23,550 nucleotides of DNA from Chloroflexota bacterium (lineage in GTDB: Bacteria; Chloroflexota; Anaerolineae; UBA1429): contig JACIWY010000009.1 in the NCBI GenBank assembly GCA_014360745.1, positions 1-23,550 on the forward strand, given 5' to 3'. The position numbers were made by a program, and so were the translations under genes. This document shows, one piece after another, positions 8,005-15,908 of the stretch. Under the pieces are notes generated by a model. That model was not told where the DNA came from. It made no database searches and saw nothing but the letters and a program-made list of their open reading frames with translations. Each line of letters begins with the position of its first letter. Positions within the stretch are counted from its first letter, which is position 1.

Positions 8005-8978
8005 CGCTCGTCGACTTGCAGATCGAGCCATTTGCGCTCGCGTGGGGTCAAGGCGATGTCGAACGCAGCCACATTCTGTCGAAATTCCTCGCCGTTGACA
8101 GCGCCTACCAAAGGAAAGACGTTGAGCGGCGCGCCAAGTACATAAGCCAACGCAATTTGGGGGATGGTGCAACCCTTTTCCTGTGCTAGCGCGCGGGCGC
8201 GCCGCAGCCGTTCATAGTTTTGGGGATGGGCATAGGCGGTGTTCGCCGCCCGATCGAGGATCGCGGCCGCCGCTTCGGGATGATCCGGATCGACGCGGCC
8301 GGAGAAAAAACCCCGCCCCAGGCTGGAATAGGCCAAGATGGGCATGTTTGTGTGACGATACCAGCGCCGCGCCTCGGCCTCTCGAGGTCCGCTGATAGAG
8401 ACACAGCCGGGCCCCCAGGGATCGAGCACCTGCTCCGCCAAGCCATAGTTGGGGCTGCTGGCAGAGAACCCCACCAGGCCGTGGGCCTCGGCATAGGCGT
8501 TCGCCTCTGCGATGCGTTGATGGCTCCAGTTGGAGCCGCCGAAAGCACGAATACGGCCGGCCTCCAAATGTCGATTGAGCGCCTCGACCATGACGCCCAC
8601 AGGTACGTCAGGGTCATCGCGGTGTAGCAGATAGACATCGATATAATCGCTACGCAGGCGGGCCAGTGAATCCATGAGGTCCGACTCTAAATCGAAAGGG
8701 GTCACCCGCCTGCGGTCGGCGTTATGATGACAACCCTTGGTAATGATGACCACCTTTTCGCGATTGCCGCGAGCCTCCATCCACAGGCCGATGCCGCGCT
8801 CGCTATGCCCCCCACCATAGACATGGGCGGTGTCGAAGGCGTTGCCGCCCAAAGCCAGAGCGGTATCGAGCAGGGCAAAGCTGGCCTCGCGCTTGTCCGC
8901 CTCATCGGAGATGATCATGGTGCCCAGGACAAGCCGCGAAACGGGCTTGGCCACGCCCGGAATAGCGCCGTATTGCAT
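8001..8978 (-). CDS. aldo/keto reductase family oxidoreductase
   Basis: The 325-residue protein shows the catalytic tetrad of the family in the expected order: Asp49 (FDTA), Tyr54 (HVYGGG), Lys81 (ITKG) and His119 (LLHRDD). The C-terminal half has FGGSNWS and ILAYSSLGRGFFSG, as in NADPH-dependent aldo/keto reductases of the YghZ/Tas-like type. It would reduce a sugar-derived or other aldehyde or ketone; the substrate is unknown. The start is firm: GAAGGAGGGG lies about 8 nt before the ATG. It is the last gene of a minus-strand series with the amidase 58 bp upstream, and overlaps the RNase gene tail to tail. Confidence 0.9.
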   Translation of the reverse strand: MQYGAIPGVAKPVSRLVLGTMIISDEADKREASFALLDTALALGGNAFDTAHVYGGGHSERGIGLWMEARGNREKVVIITKGCHHNADRRRVTPFDLESDLMDSLARLRSDYIDVYLLHRDDPDVPVGVMVEALNRHLEAGRIRAFGGSNWSHQRIAEANAYAEAHGLVGFSASSPNYGLAEQVLDPWGPGCVSISGPREAEARRWYRHTNMPILAYSSLGRGFFSGRVDPDHPEAAAAILDRAANTAYAHPQNYERLRRARALAQEKGCTIPQIALAYVLGAPLNVFPLVGAVNGEEFRQNVAAFDIALTPRERKWLDLQVDER

Positions 8979-9036
8979 GGTGTCGCCCCTCCTTCAGAAT
9001 TTAATGCCAGGGGTGCAAAAGGCACAAGGTTTTTTG

Positions 9037-10452
9037 TCATAGTGATGGAAGCCGCTTCCAGACTTGGGTAGCCTGCTGGAAGGCGTAGGCGAGTTGCAAC
9101 ACGCCCCAATCGTCATGGTGTCGGCCCACAATCTGGATGCCGACCGGCAGGCCTTCCGGGGTAAAGCCGCAAGGCACCGAGATGGCCGGGTTGCCCACGA
9201 TCGAGATATAGTAGCAGGATTTCATCCAATCGATATAGGTGGACATGGGCACGCCGTTGATCTCGGTGACGTAGCGCTGCCGGACGTCGAAGGGCGACAC
9301 CTGGCTGACCACCAGGAGCAGAAACTCGTATTCCTCCATAAACTGGCGTACGCGATGATAGAGGGCCGTGCGCTTGATCTCGGCGCGACCGAGCTGTGGG
9401 CCGCTGAGCTTTTGCCCCTCTTGGACGTTCCAAATCACGGTTTCCTTGACCTGGTCGCGATGCTTTTCCACCAACTCTCCGCGGGCGAGCTCGAATTGCC
9501 AGGCGCGCCAGACCTTGAAACACTCGTCTGCGTCGGTCATATCGGGGGCAGCCTCTTCCACGATTAACCCCAGATCGGTAAAGGTATCTCGCCGGCTTTC
9601 GAGCACGGCGGTCACTCGTGGATCGACGGGAAAAGCGCCGCCCAAGTCGGGACACCAGGCGGTCTTGACGCCGCGAAAATCGCGCGCCAGCGGGCGGCGA
9701 AAGAGATCGCCGGGCTGCTCGATGCTGATCGGCGAGCGCGGATCGGGCCCGGCGATGGCGCTGAGCAAGAGCGCCGCGTCCTCCACCGTACGGGCCATAG
9801 GTCCTTGCACGGAAAAAGGCGACCAGGCGGTGGCAGTGGGCCAGACCGGCACGCGCCCCGGCGAGGTGCGAAAGCCGACGACGTTGCAATAATTGGCCGG
9901 ATTGCGCAACGAACCGCCCATATCGCTGCCATCGGCTATGGGCAACATGCGACAGGCAAGGGCTACGGCAGCCCCGCCGCTGGATCCGCCGCAGGTTTTG
10001 GTCAGATCATAGGGGTTGAGCGTCTCGCCAAAGACCTCGTTATACGTCTGGGAACCGGCGCCGAATTCGGGCACGTTCGTCTTGCCCACCGAGATGGCGC
10101 CAGCTTTTTTAATGCGTTCGACGATCAAGGCGTCCTTTTCCGGAACGTGATCCCTGAACAAAGGGGAGCCGTAGGTGGTGCGCACGCCGGCGGTGTCCTC
10201 GAGATCCTTGTGCGCGATGGGCAAACCGTGGAGCGGGCCGAGGGGCTCGCCATGGGCCTGAGCTTCGTCGGCGGCGCGGGCGGCCTCCATGGCACGCTCA
10301 GGCAAATAGGTGACGATGGCGTTCACCTTGGGGTTCAAGCGATCGATCTGGGCCAGATGGGCTTCCATAAGCTGCCGGGCAGAAAGCTCGCCTTTGTGGA
10401 TCAGGGCGATCAGTTCGGTGGCGGTTCGATAACAGAGGTCGAGATCGGTCAT
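9037..10452 (-). CDS. amidase signature family hydrolase
   Basis: The 471-residue protein has the amidase Ser-cisSer-Lys triad: Lys82 (PIAHKDLEDT), Ser157 (TCGGSSGGAAVALA) and Ser181 (DGSDMGGSLRNPAN). The family includes GatA, but the organism-level glutamyl-tRNA amidotransferase usually has gatB and gatC nearby; none are here, and the C-terminus (IVGRHHDDWGVLQLAYAFQQA) is typical of stand-alone amidases. It would hydrolyse a small amide in the cytoplasm; the substrate is unknown. The ATG has GGGAG at a suitable distance. It lies 35 bp after the GNAT gene and 58 bp before the reductase gene, so co-transcription is likely. Confidence 0.9.
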   Translation of the reverse strand: MTDLDLCYRTATELIALIHKGELSARQLMEAHLAQIDRLNPKVNAIVTYLPERAMEAARAADEAQAHGEPLGPLHGLPIAHKDLEDTAGVRTTYGSPLFRDHVPEKDALIVERIKKAGAISVGKTNVPEFGAGSQTYNEVFGETLNPYDLTKTCGGSSGGAAVALACRMLPIADGSDMGGSLRNPANYCNVVGFRTSPGRVPVWPTATAWSPFSVQGPMARTVEDAALLLSAIAGPDPRSPISIEQPGDLFRRPLARDFRGVKTAWCPDLGGAFPVDPRVTAVLESRRDTFTDLGLIVEEAAPDMTDADECFKVWRAWQFELARGELVEKHRDQVKETVIWNVQEGQKLSGPQLGRAEIKRTALYHRVRQFMEEYEFLLLVVSQVSPFDVRQRYVTEINGVPMSTYIDWMKSCYYISIVGNPAISVPCGFTPEGLPVGIQIVGRHHDDWGVLQLAYAFQQATQVWKRLPSL

Positions 10453-10487
10453 GAGGCTCCCGTCGAAAGAGTATATACAAGTAAATC

Positions 10488-11450
10488 TCAGAGTTTTTTA
10501 CGAAAAGCATAGGTCCAATCGATCACATGATATCCGAGATTGCTATAGAGCAAAAAAGCGCGATAATTATCTCCGAAGGTGCAAATAGTGGCGTGGCGAT
10601 AGCCCACGGTGTGCAAATCTCGCAGGGCGCTGAGCAACAAGAAACGTCCCAAGCCACGCCCTTGATAATCTTCTTCAATGCCCAACCAGCGCGTGTACAC
10701 CCAATCGTCGGCTTCGACAACCCGGGCCACTTCGTACAACGAAACGCAGACACACACGCCAACCTGGCGGTCGCGTAGATGGGCAGTGAGCACCAGACCT
10801 GGGCGCGCCCCGGAGCCCTTAGTCCATTTACGGCTTAGCTCGACGTTCACGGCGGGTCTTCCAGGGTCGGGAATGGAATAATCGGGCCAATCGAGGACCA
10901 GTTCGCTACTACAGCGATGATAGCCGTTGAAGCCGAGTAGGGCGTGCACATGGTCAAGCCGATCGCTCAGAAAGGCATGTTCTACATGATAGAAGGGATA
11001 GGTGTAATCGTAATGAAAGGCCTCCATCTGATGAATGGACAGTTCATGCTCGGCCAGGAAAAGCTCGGCAGCGTCGAGCAATGCCTGACCGGCAGCGCGG
11101 TGCCCGCGACGATACCAAAAGAAACGTATGGCGCCCGCAGCGCGCAAAGGGCGATTCCTCTCCAATTCCTCAGGGGCCGGCATAGGCTCTCGAACGCCCA
11201 AATGCAAAAAGCCGACGACTTGGCCGGATTCGCGGGCAAGCAACACGCGCTCATCGCGCAGGCCGTTCCCGTTCGCGTCGTCGGCAGCCTGGCTTGGCGC
11301 AGGCAGCGCAGCGACAAATCGCTCTCTATCCACAGGGTAACAATGGGGCACGCGAGCCACCGCTTCTTGATAGACGGCGTGCAGCTCCTGAATGAAGGTC
11401 GGTTCATAGCATTGAATTTCAATCTGGGCCTCTGATCGTCTCCCGTTCAT
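10488..11450 (-). CDS. GNAT family N-acetyltransferase
   Basis: The product is about 320 residues. The C-terminal half is a clear GNAT domain: WLGIEEDYQGRGLGRFLL carries the acetyl-CoA pyrophosphate loop QGRGLG (about residues 263-268), followed by HATICTFGDNYRAFLLYSNLGY, the usual last helix-strand. The N-terminal half (VLLARESGQVVGFLHLGV) looks like a second, degenerate GNAT unit, so this is probably a tandem-GNAT protein. The substrate is unknown. A GTG at 11454-11456 would add two residues (Met-Ala), but the ATG at 11450 is better spaced from AAAGG. It lies between the DegV and amidase genes on the same strand. Confidence 0.82.
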   Translation of the reverse strand: MNGRRSEAQIEIQCYEPTFIQELHAVYQEAVARVPHCYPVDRERFVAALPAPSQAADDANGNGLRDERVLLARESGQVVGFLHLGVREPMPAPEELERNRPLRAAGAIRFFWYRRGHRAAGQALLDAAELFLAEHELSIHQMEAFHYDYTYPFYHVEHAFLSDRLDHVHALLGFNGYHRCSSELVLDWPDYSIPDPGRPAVNVELSRKWTKGSGARPGLVLTAHLRDRQVGVCVCVSLYEVARVVEADDWVYTRWLGIEEDYQGRGLGRFLLLSALRDLHTVGYRHATICTFGDNYRAFLLYSNLGYHVIDWTYAFRKKL

Positions 11451-11509
11451 GGCCACATACCTTTGAGCATTGAGATCAGCCGTTTTTCCCGAGACGATCC
11501 CTTGGTCCG

Positions 11510-12367
11510 TCAGCGCCGCCGAGCATACGGGGCGCGCTGAGAGACGCAGACAAAGCCGACGGCACCAGGGCCAATGTGAGCGCCGATCACAGGGGTAATG
11601 TCCACCGAAGGCACATCAAGGCCCTCCAACAAGTCGGCACATTCCTGGCGAAGCTCCTCCGCCCTCTCTGGCGTGTGAGTATGCACCAGAGCCGCCCTAG
11701 CCAACGGCGCTTGCTCGCGAAGCAGGGCCACGACACGCGCCCGGGCCTGAGAATGGGTGCGCACGCGCTCGGCGCCGGCCTCGCCGTCGTACATGCGGAG
11801 GATGGGCTTGATCTGCAAGACGTTGCCCAGGCGGGCCACAACCCAGTTTACGCGCCCGCTGCGACGCAAATACTCCATGGTATCGAGCATGGCAAAGGTG
11901 TGGGTGCGCAGAATCTGTTCGTCGACGGCGGCGATAATGGTGTCCATATCCTGGCCGTTTTGAGCCAGCCGAGCGGCCGTCTCGGCGGCAAAGCCGGTGC
12001 CCAAGCTGAGTTGGCGAGAATCCAAGACCTTGACGGGCAGCACGGTGGTGGCTCTGGCGCCCAAGCTGGCCACATGCAACGTGCTGCTCAGGTTGGCCGA
12101 GATATGGATCGACAGGATGGCGGTAGCGCCTTCAGCGGCCAGGCGCTCATAGGTTTCACGAAAGACGTCGGGCGCCGGCGCGGCGGTCGTAGGCGCGGCC
12201 TCGTAAGTGGGCAAACCAGCGTAAAAAGCTTCACGAGTCAGTTCTACGCCATCCAGGTAGCTTGACCCACCGATATGAATGTATAAAGGAATGACGGTAA
12301 TGCCCAAGGAAGCGGCCACTTCCGAGGGTAGATCGGCGGTGCTATCGGTAACGATACGAATGGACAT
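11510..12367 (-). CDS. DegV family fatty-acid-binding protein (second copy)
   Basis: A 285-residue protein that opens MSIRIVTDSTADLP, with APTTAAPAPDVF, SIHISANLSSTLHVA, DTMEYLRRSGRVNWVVARLGNVLQIKPIL and the C-terminal GAHIGPGAVGFV, all DegV landmarks. It binds a fatty acid in the family model. The frame stays open upstream to 13045, but that extension runs antisense through the protease gene; the ATG at 12365-12367 has GGAGAG 8 nt upstream and fits the family start. It differs clearly from the copy at 5060-5926, so the pair is not a recent duplication. It may head the minus-strand operon that continues through GNAT, amidase and reductase; a -10-like TATACT sits at 12450-12445, without a good -35. 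Confidence 0.9.
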   Translation of the reverse strand: MSIRIVTDSTADLPSEVAASLGITVIPLYIHIGGSSYLDGVELTREAFYAGLPTYEAAPTTAAPAPDVFRETYERLAAEGATAILSIHISANLSSTLHVASLGARATTVLPVKVLDSRQLSLGTGFAAETAARLAQNGQDMDTIIAAVDEQILRTHTFAMLDTMEYLRRSGRVNWVVARLGNVLQIKPILRMYDGEAGAERVRTHSQARARVVALLREQAPLARAALVHTHTPERAEELRQECADLLEGLDVPSVDITPVIGAHIGPGAVGFVCVSQRAPYARRR

Positions 12368-12521
12368 GATCAACTCTCCAAACAAATACCTAACACGAAC
12401 GCCGAGATCTTGGGCCAGTTTATCCACATCGAAGGAGATGGGCAAGTATACCTTTAATAGCGAGTAATAAGGCGGTTCAGCCGGCAAGAGGCCGTTTGAG
12501 TGAGGGCCAAGTTTCTCATCA

Positions 12522-12550
12522 TTGCCAAGGCTCCTGGGCTGTGCTATTAT
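12522..12550 (+). promoter_or_regulatory. sigma70-type promoter with extended -10 for the protease gene
   Basis: TTGCCA (12522-12527), a spacer of exactly 17 bp and TATTAT (12545-12550), the latter preceded by TGTGC, which supplies an extended -10 TG. The predicted start site near 12557 gives a leader of about 50 nt. It reads towards the site-2 protease gene and is divergent from the DegV gene. Confidence 0.65.
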
Positions 12551-12605
12551 CGGGCACGTCAAATCTTGTGCGCGAGCCGGGCTTGCGCAGAGCGGGGGCG
12601 ACGAC

Positions 12606-13730
12606 ATGTTTGATCCGTGGACAGAGCCGCAACTTTCCGCGAGCGCCGAGGTTGAATGGGCGCAGCGGGCGCTGCGCGGCATCATGACCATCGAGGATAT
12701 TATCCTGGGAGAGCGAAGAAGAGAGGCTTTGCGCGTCCGCGGCCGTCTGCTCGTCGATGCGGAAGAGGCGTACGAGCGCCTCGCGCCTGTCGCTCGCGCT
12801 CGCGGGCGAACCCTTCTTCTGCGCCGCGAGGGCGAGGATATTTTGGCCATCTTTATTGAAGGGGTGATCCGCCCCGAGCCCAACAACCGCTGGGTGCCCA
12901 TCCTTCTGGCCATTCTTACCGTGATCTCGGTGCACACGACATACGTCTTGCTTTGGGTGAGCGACGAATTCTCACTGGCCGGATTGTGGCGCAATCTGGG
13001 CAAAGGGTGGCCTTTTACCTTGAGCTTGTTGGGCATCCTGCTCACCCACGAGTTGGGGCACTATTTTATGGCCCGTCATCATGGTGTGGCCGTCACTTTG
13101 CCCTATCTTATTCCCTTTCCTATGAGCCTTTTCGGCACCATGGGCGCGGTCATTCGTATGAAAGACATCCCCCCTAGCCGACGGGCCATGCTGCGCATCG
13201 GGGCAGCTGGCCCGCTTGCGGGCTTGCTCGTCGCCGTGCCGATCACACTCATTGGGCTGAGCCTCTCCGAGGTCGGCCCTCTTCCTCCGGAGGGCGGCTA
13301 TGTTATGGAGGGCAATTCCCTGCTCTATGCCCTGCTCAAGATCGCCGTCTTTGGTCGATTCCTGCCCTCAGGAGGGGAAGACGTGCTGTTGCATGCCATG
13401 GCTCTCGCCGGTTGGGCCGGGCTCTTGGTCACCTCTTTTAACCTGATGCCCGCCGGCCAGCTCGATGGCGGGCATGTAGCCTATGCGCTTTGGGGCCGTT
13501 GGGCCCGCTATGCAACGTGGGGCGTCATCGGCTTGTTGGTGGTGCTCGGCCTGGTCGTGTGGCAGGGATGGCTGATCTGGGCCGGGTTGGTCTTCTTCTT
13601 TGCCCGACAGCAAGTAGCGCCGCTCAACGATGTGTCTACCCTCAGTGCGGGGGAAAAGGCCTTGGCCGTCTTGATCTTGGCCCTGTTCGTGCTCATGTTT
13701 ACACCATTGCCCCTGAAAATCGTGGCCTGA
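12606..13730 (+). CDS. site-2 protease family intramembrane metalloprotease
   Basis: The 374-residue membrane protein has the zinc site HELGH at residues 148-152 within a hydrophobic segment, and the third ligand motif NLMPAGQLDGGH with Asp287. Membrane segments surround both motifs, and about 95 N-terminal residues are cytoplasmic. The fold, including ALPYLIPFP-like segment TLPYLIPFPMSLFGTMGAVI, resembles the plant EGY and bacterial S2P group without a PDZ domain. These enzymes cut membrane-spanning helices of regulators or signal-peptide remnants. The frame is open from 12522, inside the promoter, so the ATG at 12606 (GCGGGGG upstream) is used. The next gene, a single-pass membrane protein of type II orientation, begins 45 bp downstream and is a conceivable substrate. 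Confidence 0.88.
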   Translation: MFDPWTEPQLSASAEVEWAQRALRGIMTIEDIILGERRREALRVRGRLLVDAEEAYERLAPVARARGRTLLLRREGEDILAIFIEGVIRPEPNNRWVPILLAILTVISVHTTYVLLWVSDEFSLAGLWRNLGKGWPFTLSLLGILLTHELGHYFMARHHGVAVTLPYLIPFPMSLFGTMGAVIRMKDIPPSRRAMLRIGAAGPLAGLLVAVPITLIGLSLSEVGPLPPEGGYVMEGNSLLYALLKIAVFGRFLPSGGEDVLLHAMALAGWAGLLVTSFNLMPAGQLDGGHVAYALWGRWARYATWGVIGLLVVLGLVVWQGWLIWAGLVFFFARQQVAPLNDVSTLSAGEKALAVLILALFVLMFTPLPLKIVA

Positions 13731-13775
13731 GAGTCACCATGCCGTGCCGACGGCCACCAACGAGGAGAATTTGCC

Positions 13776-15743
13776 GTGGGTGAGCAGTCGATGCTCAAGG
13801 GTGTTTTCGTCGCCGTCCTAGCTGCCGCATTGCTCGTCACGGGCTTGGGTATCCTGGTATACGTAAATATTGCCCGCGACCGGCTCCTGCCGACCCCGAC
13901 GTCGCGCCCTACTGCGCCACCTCCGCCCACATTGACCCGCGTGCCCTCGCCGGTGCCTATGCCCACCGCCACGCCTGAGCCTTTGGCGGCCGTCGTGGGC
14001 AGGGTACGCGAATATTCGCCAGGCGCGCTGATCATCGTGCTCACCCCCCTGGAGGGCAGCGTCGAACAAGTCATCGTCCCGGAGAACACCGTCGTCTTGC
14101 GCAGCACCGGCGAACGGGCCTCATTGCGCGAGATCGTGCCCGGTGCCCAGATTCGCGCCGAGGGCGCGCTGGACGCTTTGGGGCGCATGGTGGCCGAGCG
14201 GGTCACTATCGATGTGATGACTATCCCTACCACTCCCACTGCCGCGCCTGTGCGCTCACCCACCCCGCCACAGGCCACACCTATCGTCCGTCGCGCTTGG
14301 TACGGCGAGTACTTTGGCAACCAGGCCCTCGAAGGTCCGCCAGCCTTTACCCGCGAGGATCAGACCATCGACTTTACCTGGGGCCAGGGTGGGCCATCCG
14401 GCTTGCCTAACGACCATTTCTCGGTGCGGTGGCGAGGGCGATGGCCTTTTGCCCAAGGCGTCTATCGCTTCAATACCTACTCGGACGATGGCGTGCGACT
14501 TTGGGTCGATGACAAGCTTGTCATCGACCGCTGGGTTGATCAAGCAGCTACGTTGGCCTCGGTGGAGCTGCCCATGACGGCAGGAGATCATGATGTGCGC
14601 GTCGAGTATTACGAGGCAGCCGACCAGGCCCAGATTCGCGTATGGTGGGAGGAAGCGGAACACTTTACCGGCTGGCACGGCGAATATTTCGGCAACCCCG
14701 ACCTGACCGGCATGCCGGGCTTGGAGCGCAGCGACCCCGAGATCGTCTTTGATTGGGGACGAGGCTCTCCTGCCCCCAATATCCCTGTGGATGGCTTTAG
14801 CGCCCGTTGGACGAGGGCGTTGGAGCTACCCCGTGGCGCCTATCGGCTTCAGGTTCGAGCCGATGACGGTGTGCGCGTGTGGATAGACGATCGCCTGTTC
14901 ATCGACGAATGGCACGACAGTAAACCCAAGACCTATCTGAGCCATGTGTGGTTCACGGGCGAGGCCCACGAGGTAAGGGTCGAATATTATGAGGCGGCCG
15001 GCGACGCCAATATTCGGCTGTGGTGGGAAAAGGTCGAGACGTTCAAAGGATGGCGTGGCGAATATTACGATAATCCCGAATTGGGTGGCCCACCGGTTTT
15101 CCTGCGCGACGACGAAAGCATCGATTTCAACTGGGAGCACGGATCGCCCCAAGTGGGGTTCCCGGTGGACAACTTTTCCGTGCGTTGGCGCAAGACCGTG
15201 AACCTTCCCGAAGGGTTGTATCGCTTCTGGGCCGAGGCAGACGATGGTGTGCGTTTGTATGTCGGTAGCCAACGTCTCATCGATCACTGGGTTGATTCAC
15301 CAGCGGAGCGCAAAGAAGGCATCATCAGGCTGCCCGCCGGCGATCATACCATCGCCATCGAATACTACGAGCGGGGCGACCTGGCCTCGATCCGGGTCGG
15401 CTGGGAGCGCATCGAGGGGGTTACAGCCACCCCTTCACCCACTGTAACCTCTTCGCCGACGGCCACGTCCACGCCGGAGCCGACCGCGACGCTCAGTGGG
15501 GTGCCTGCCACAGCTACGGCCACACAGACGCTGCAACCTTCCCACACGCCATCGCCGACGCACACCTCCACATCGACCGAAATGCCGCAGCCGCCCACCG
15601 ACACCCCTGCGCCTAGCGATATACCAACGGTCACCCACACTGTGGAACCTTCAGACACCCCTGCGCCTACAGATACCCCGGCGCCACCTTCAGAGACCGC
15701 CACCCCCGCGCCGGGGATCACCGCTGCACCGGAGCCGGGCTAA
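13776..15743 (+). CDS. membrane-anchored surface protein with three PA14 domains
   Basis: The 655-residue protein has one N-terminal membrane helix (about 8-30), a Pro/Thr-rich linker (about 38-68), a small DUF5666-like beta domain (about 72-146), a second short linker, then three PA14 domains starting near Trp175, Trp300 and Trp426. Each repeat has GEYFGN or GEYYDN, a DDGVRLWV-type loop (SDDGVRLWVDD, ADDGVRVWIDD, ADDGVRLYV) and VEYYE. A 105-residue Thr/Pro/Ser tail follows. PA14 domains bind carbohydrates through two adjacent Asp residues, so the protein probably binds surface glycans outside the cell. The GTG start at 13776 is 8 nt after GAGGAG; an ATG at 13791 is the alternative. No sortase signal is seen. 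It follows the protease gene by 45 bp. Confidence 0.85.
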   Translation: MGEQSMLKGVFVAVLAAALLVTGLGILVYVNIARDRLLPTPTSRPTAPPPPTLTRVPSPVPMPTATPEPLAAVVGRVREYSPGALIIVLTPLEGSVEQVIVPENTVVLRSTGERASLREIVPGAQIRAEGALDALGRMVAERVTIDVMTIPTTPTAAPVRSPTPPQATPIVRRAWYGEYFGNQALEGPPAFTREDQTIDFTWGQGGPSGLPNDHFSVRWRGRWPFAQGVYRFNTYSDDGVRLWVDDKLVIDRWVDQAATLASVELPMTAGDHDVRVEYYEAADQAQIRVWWEEAEHFTGWHGEYFGNPDLTGMPGLERSDPEIVFDWGRGSPAPNIPVDGFSARWTRALELPRGAYRLQVRADDGVRVWIDDRLFIDEWHDSKPKTYLSHVWFTGEAHEVRVEYYEAAGDANIRLWWEKVETFKGWRGEYYDNPELGGPPVFLRDDESIDFNWEHGSPQVGFPVDNFSVRWRKTVNLPEGLYRFWAEADDGVRLYVGSQRLIDHWVDSPAERKEGIIRLPAGDHTIAIEYYERGDLASIRVGWERIEGVTATPSPTVTSSPTATSTPEPTATLSGVPATATATQTLQPSHTPSPTHTSTSTEMPQPPTDTPAPSDIPTVTHTVEPSDTPAPTDTPAPPSETATPAPGITAAPEPG

Positions 15744-15744
15744 G

Positions 15745-15848
15745 GCCATCGGAGAGGTTGGAAACCGCAGCAACCGTTGCAAAGCCCACCTTCGTGGGCT
15801 TTCAGTCGTCGCAGGGCGACTTGGCAGGGGTTGGCAACCTCCGATGGC
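15745..15848. other. 104-nt inverted-repeat element with internal hairpins (possible RNA or mobile remnant)
   Basis: GCCATCGGA (15745-15753) pairs with TCCGATGGC (15840-15848), and after a 2-nt bulge GGTTG (15756-15760) pairs with CAACC (15835-15839). This closes a 14-bp stem around three smaller hairpins: GCAA/TTGC near 15770-15780, the strong one at 15781-15802, and AGTCG/CGACT near 15803-15821. GGTTGGAA (15756-15763) could instead pair with TTCCAACC (15855-15862). No tRNA signature and no coding frame are present. It fills the gap between two convergent genes. Confidence 0.4.
15781..15802. terminator. strong symmetrical hairpin between convergent genes
   Basis: AAAGCCCAC (15781-15789) and GTGGGCTTT (15794-15802) form a perfect 9-bp stem with a CTTC loop. 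Its ends are A3 and T3, so it can act on both strands, serving the PA14 gene (plus) and the nucleotidase-like gene (minus), though the T-run is short. Confidence 0.5.
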
Positions 15849-15908
15849 TACGGCTTCCAACCGCCGCTTGCCAGGGGAGCCTGAGCAAATGCCCTGGAAT
15901 TTGATCTA

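Noticed and set aside
11510..13045. 511-residue version of the second DegV protein
   Set aside because: The extra N-terminal part is antisense to the protease gene and lacks family similarity; a good ribosome site supports the start at 12367.
13864..15740. Thr/Pro-rich stretches as a nucleotide repeat or CRISPR array
   Set aside because: They are low-complexity coding linkers with no regular repeat-spacer pattern.
15744..15865. Integron attC site or tRNA
   Set aside because: The core RYYYAAC/GTTRRRY boxes are not in the right places, and there is no T-loop or acceptor pattern of a tRNA.
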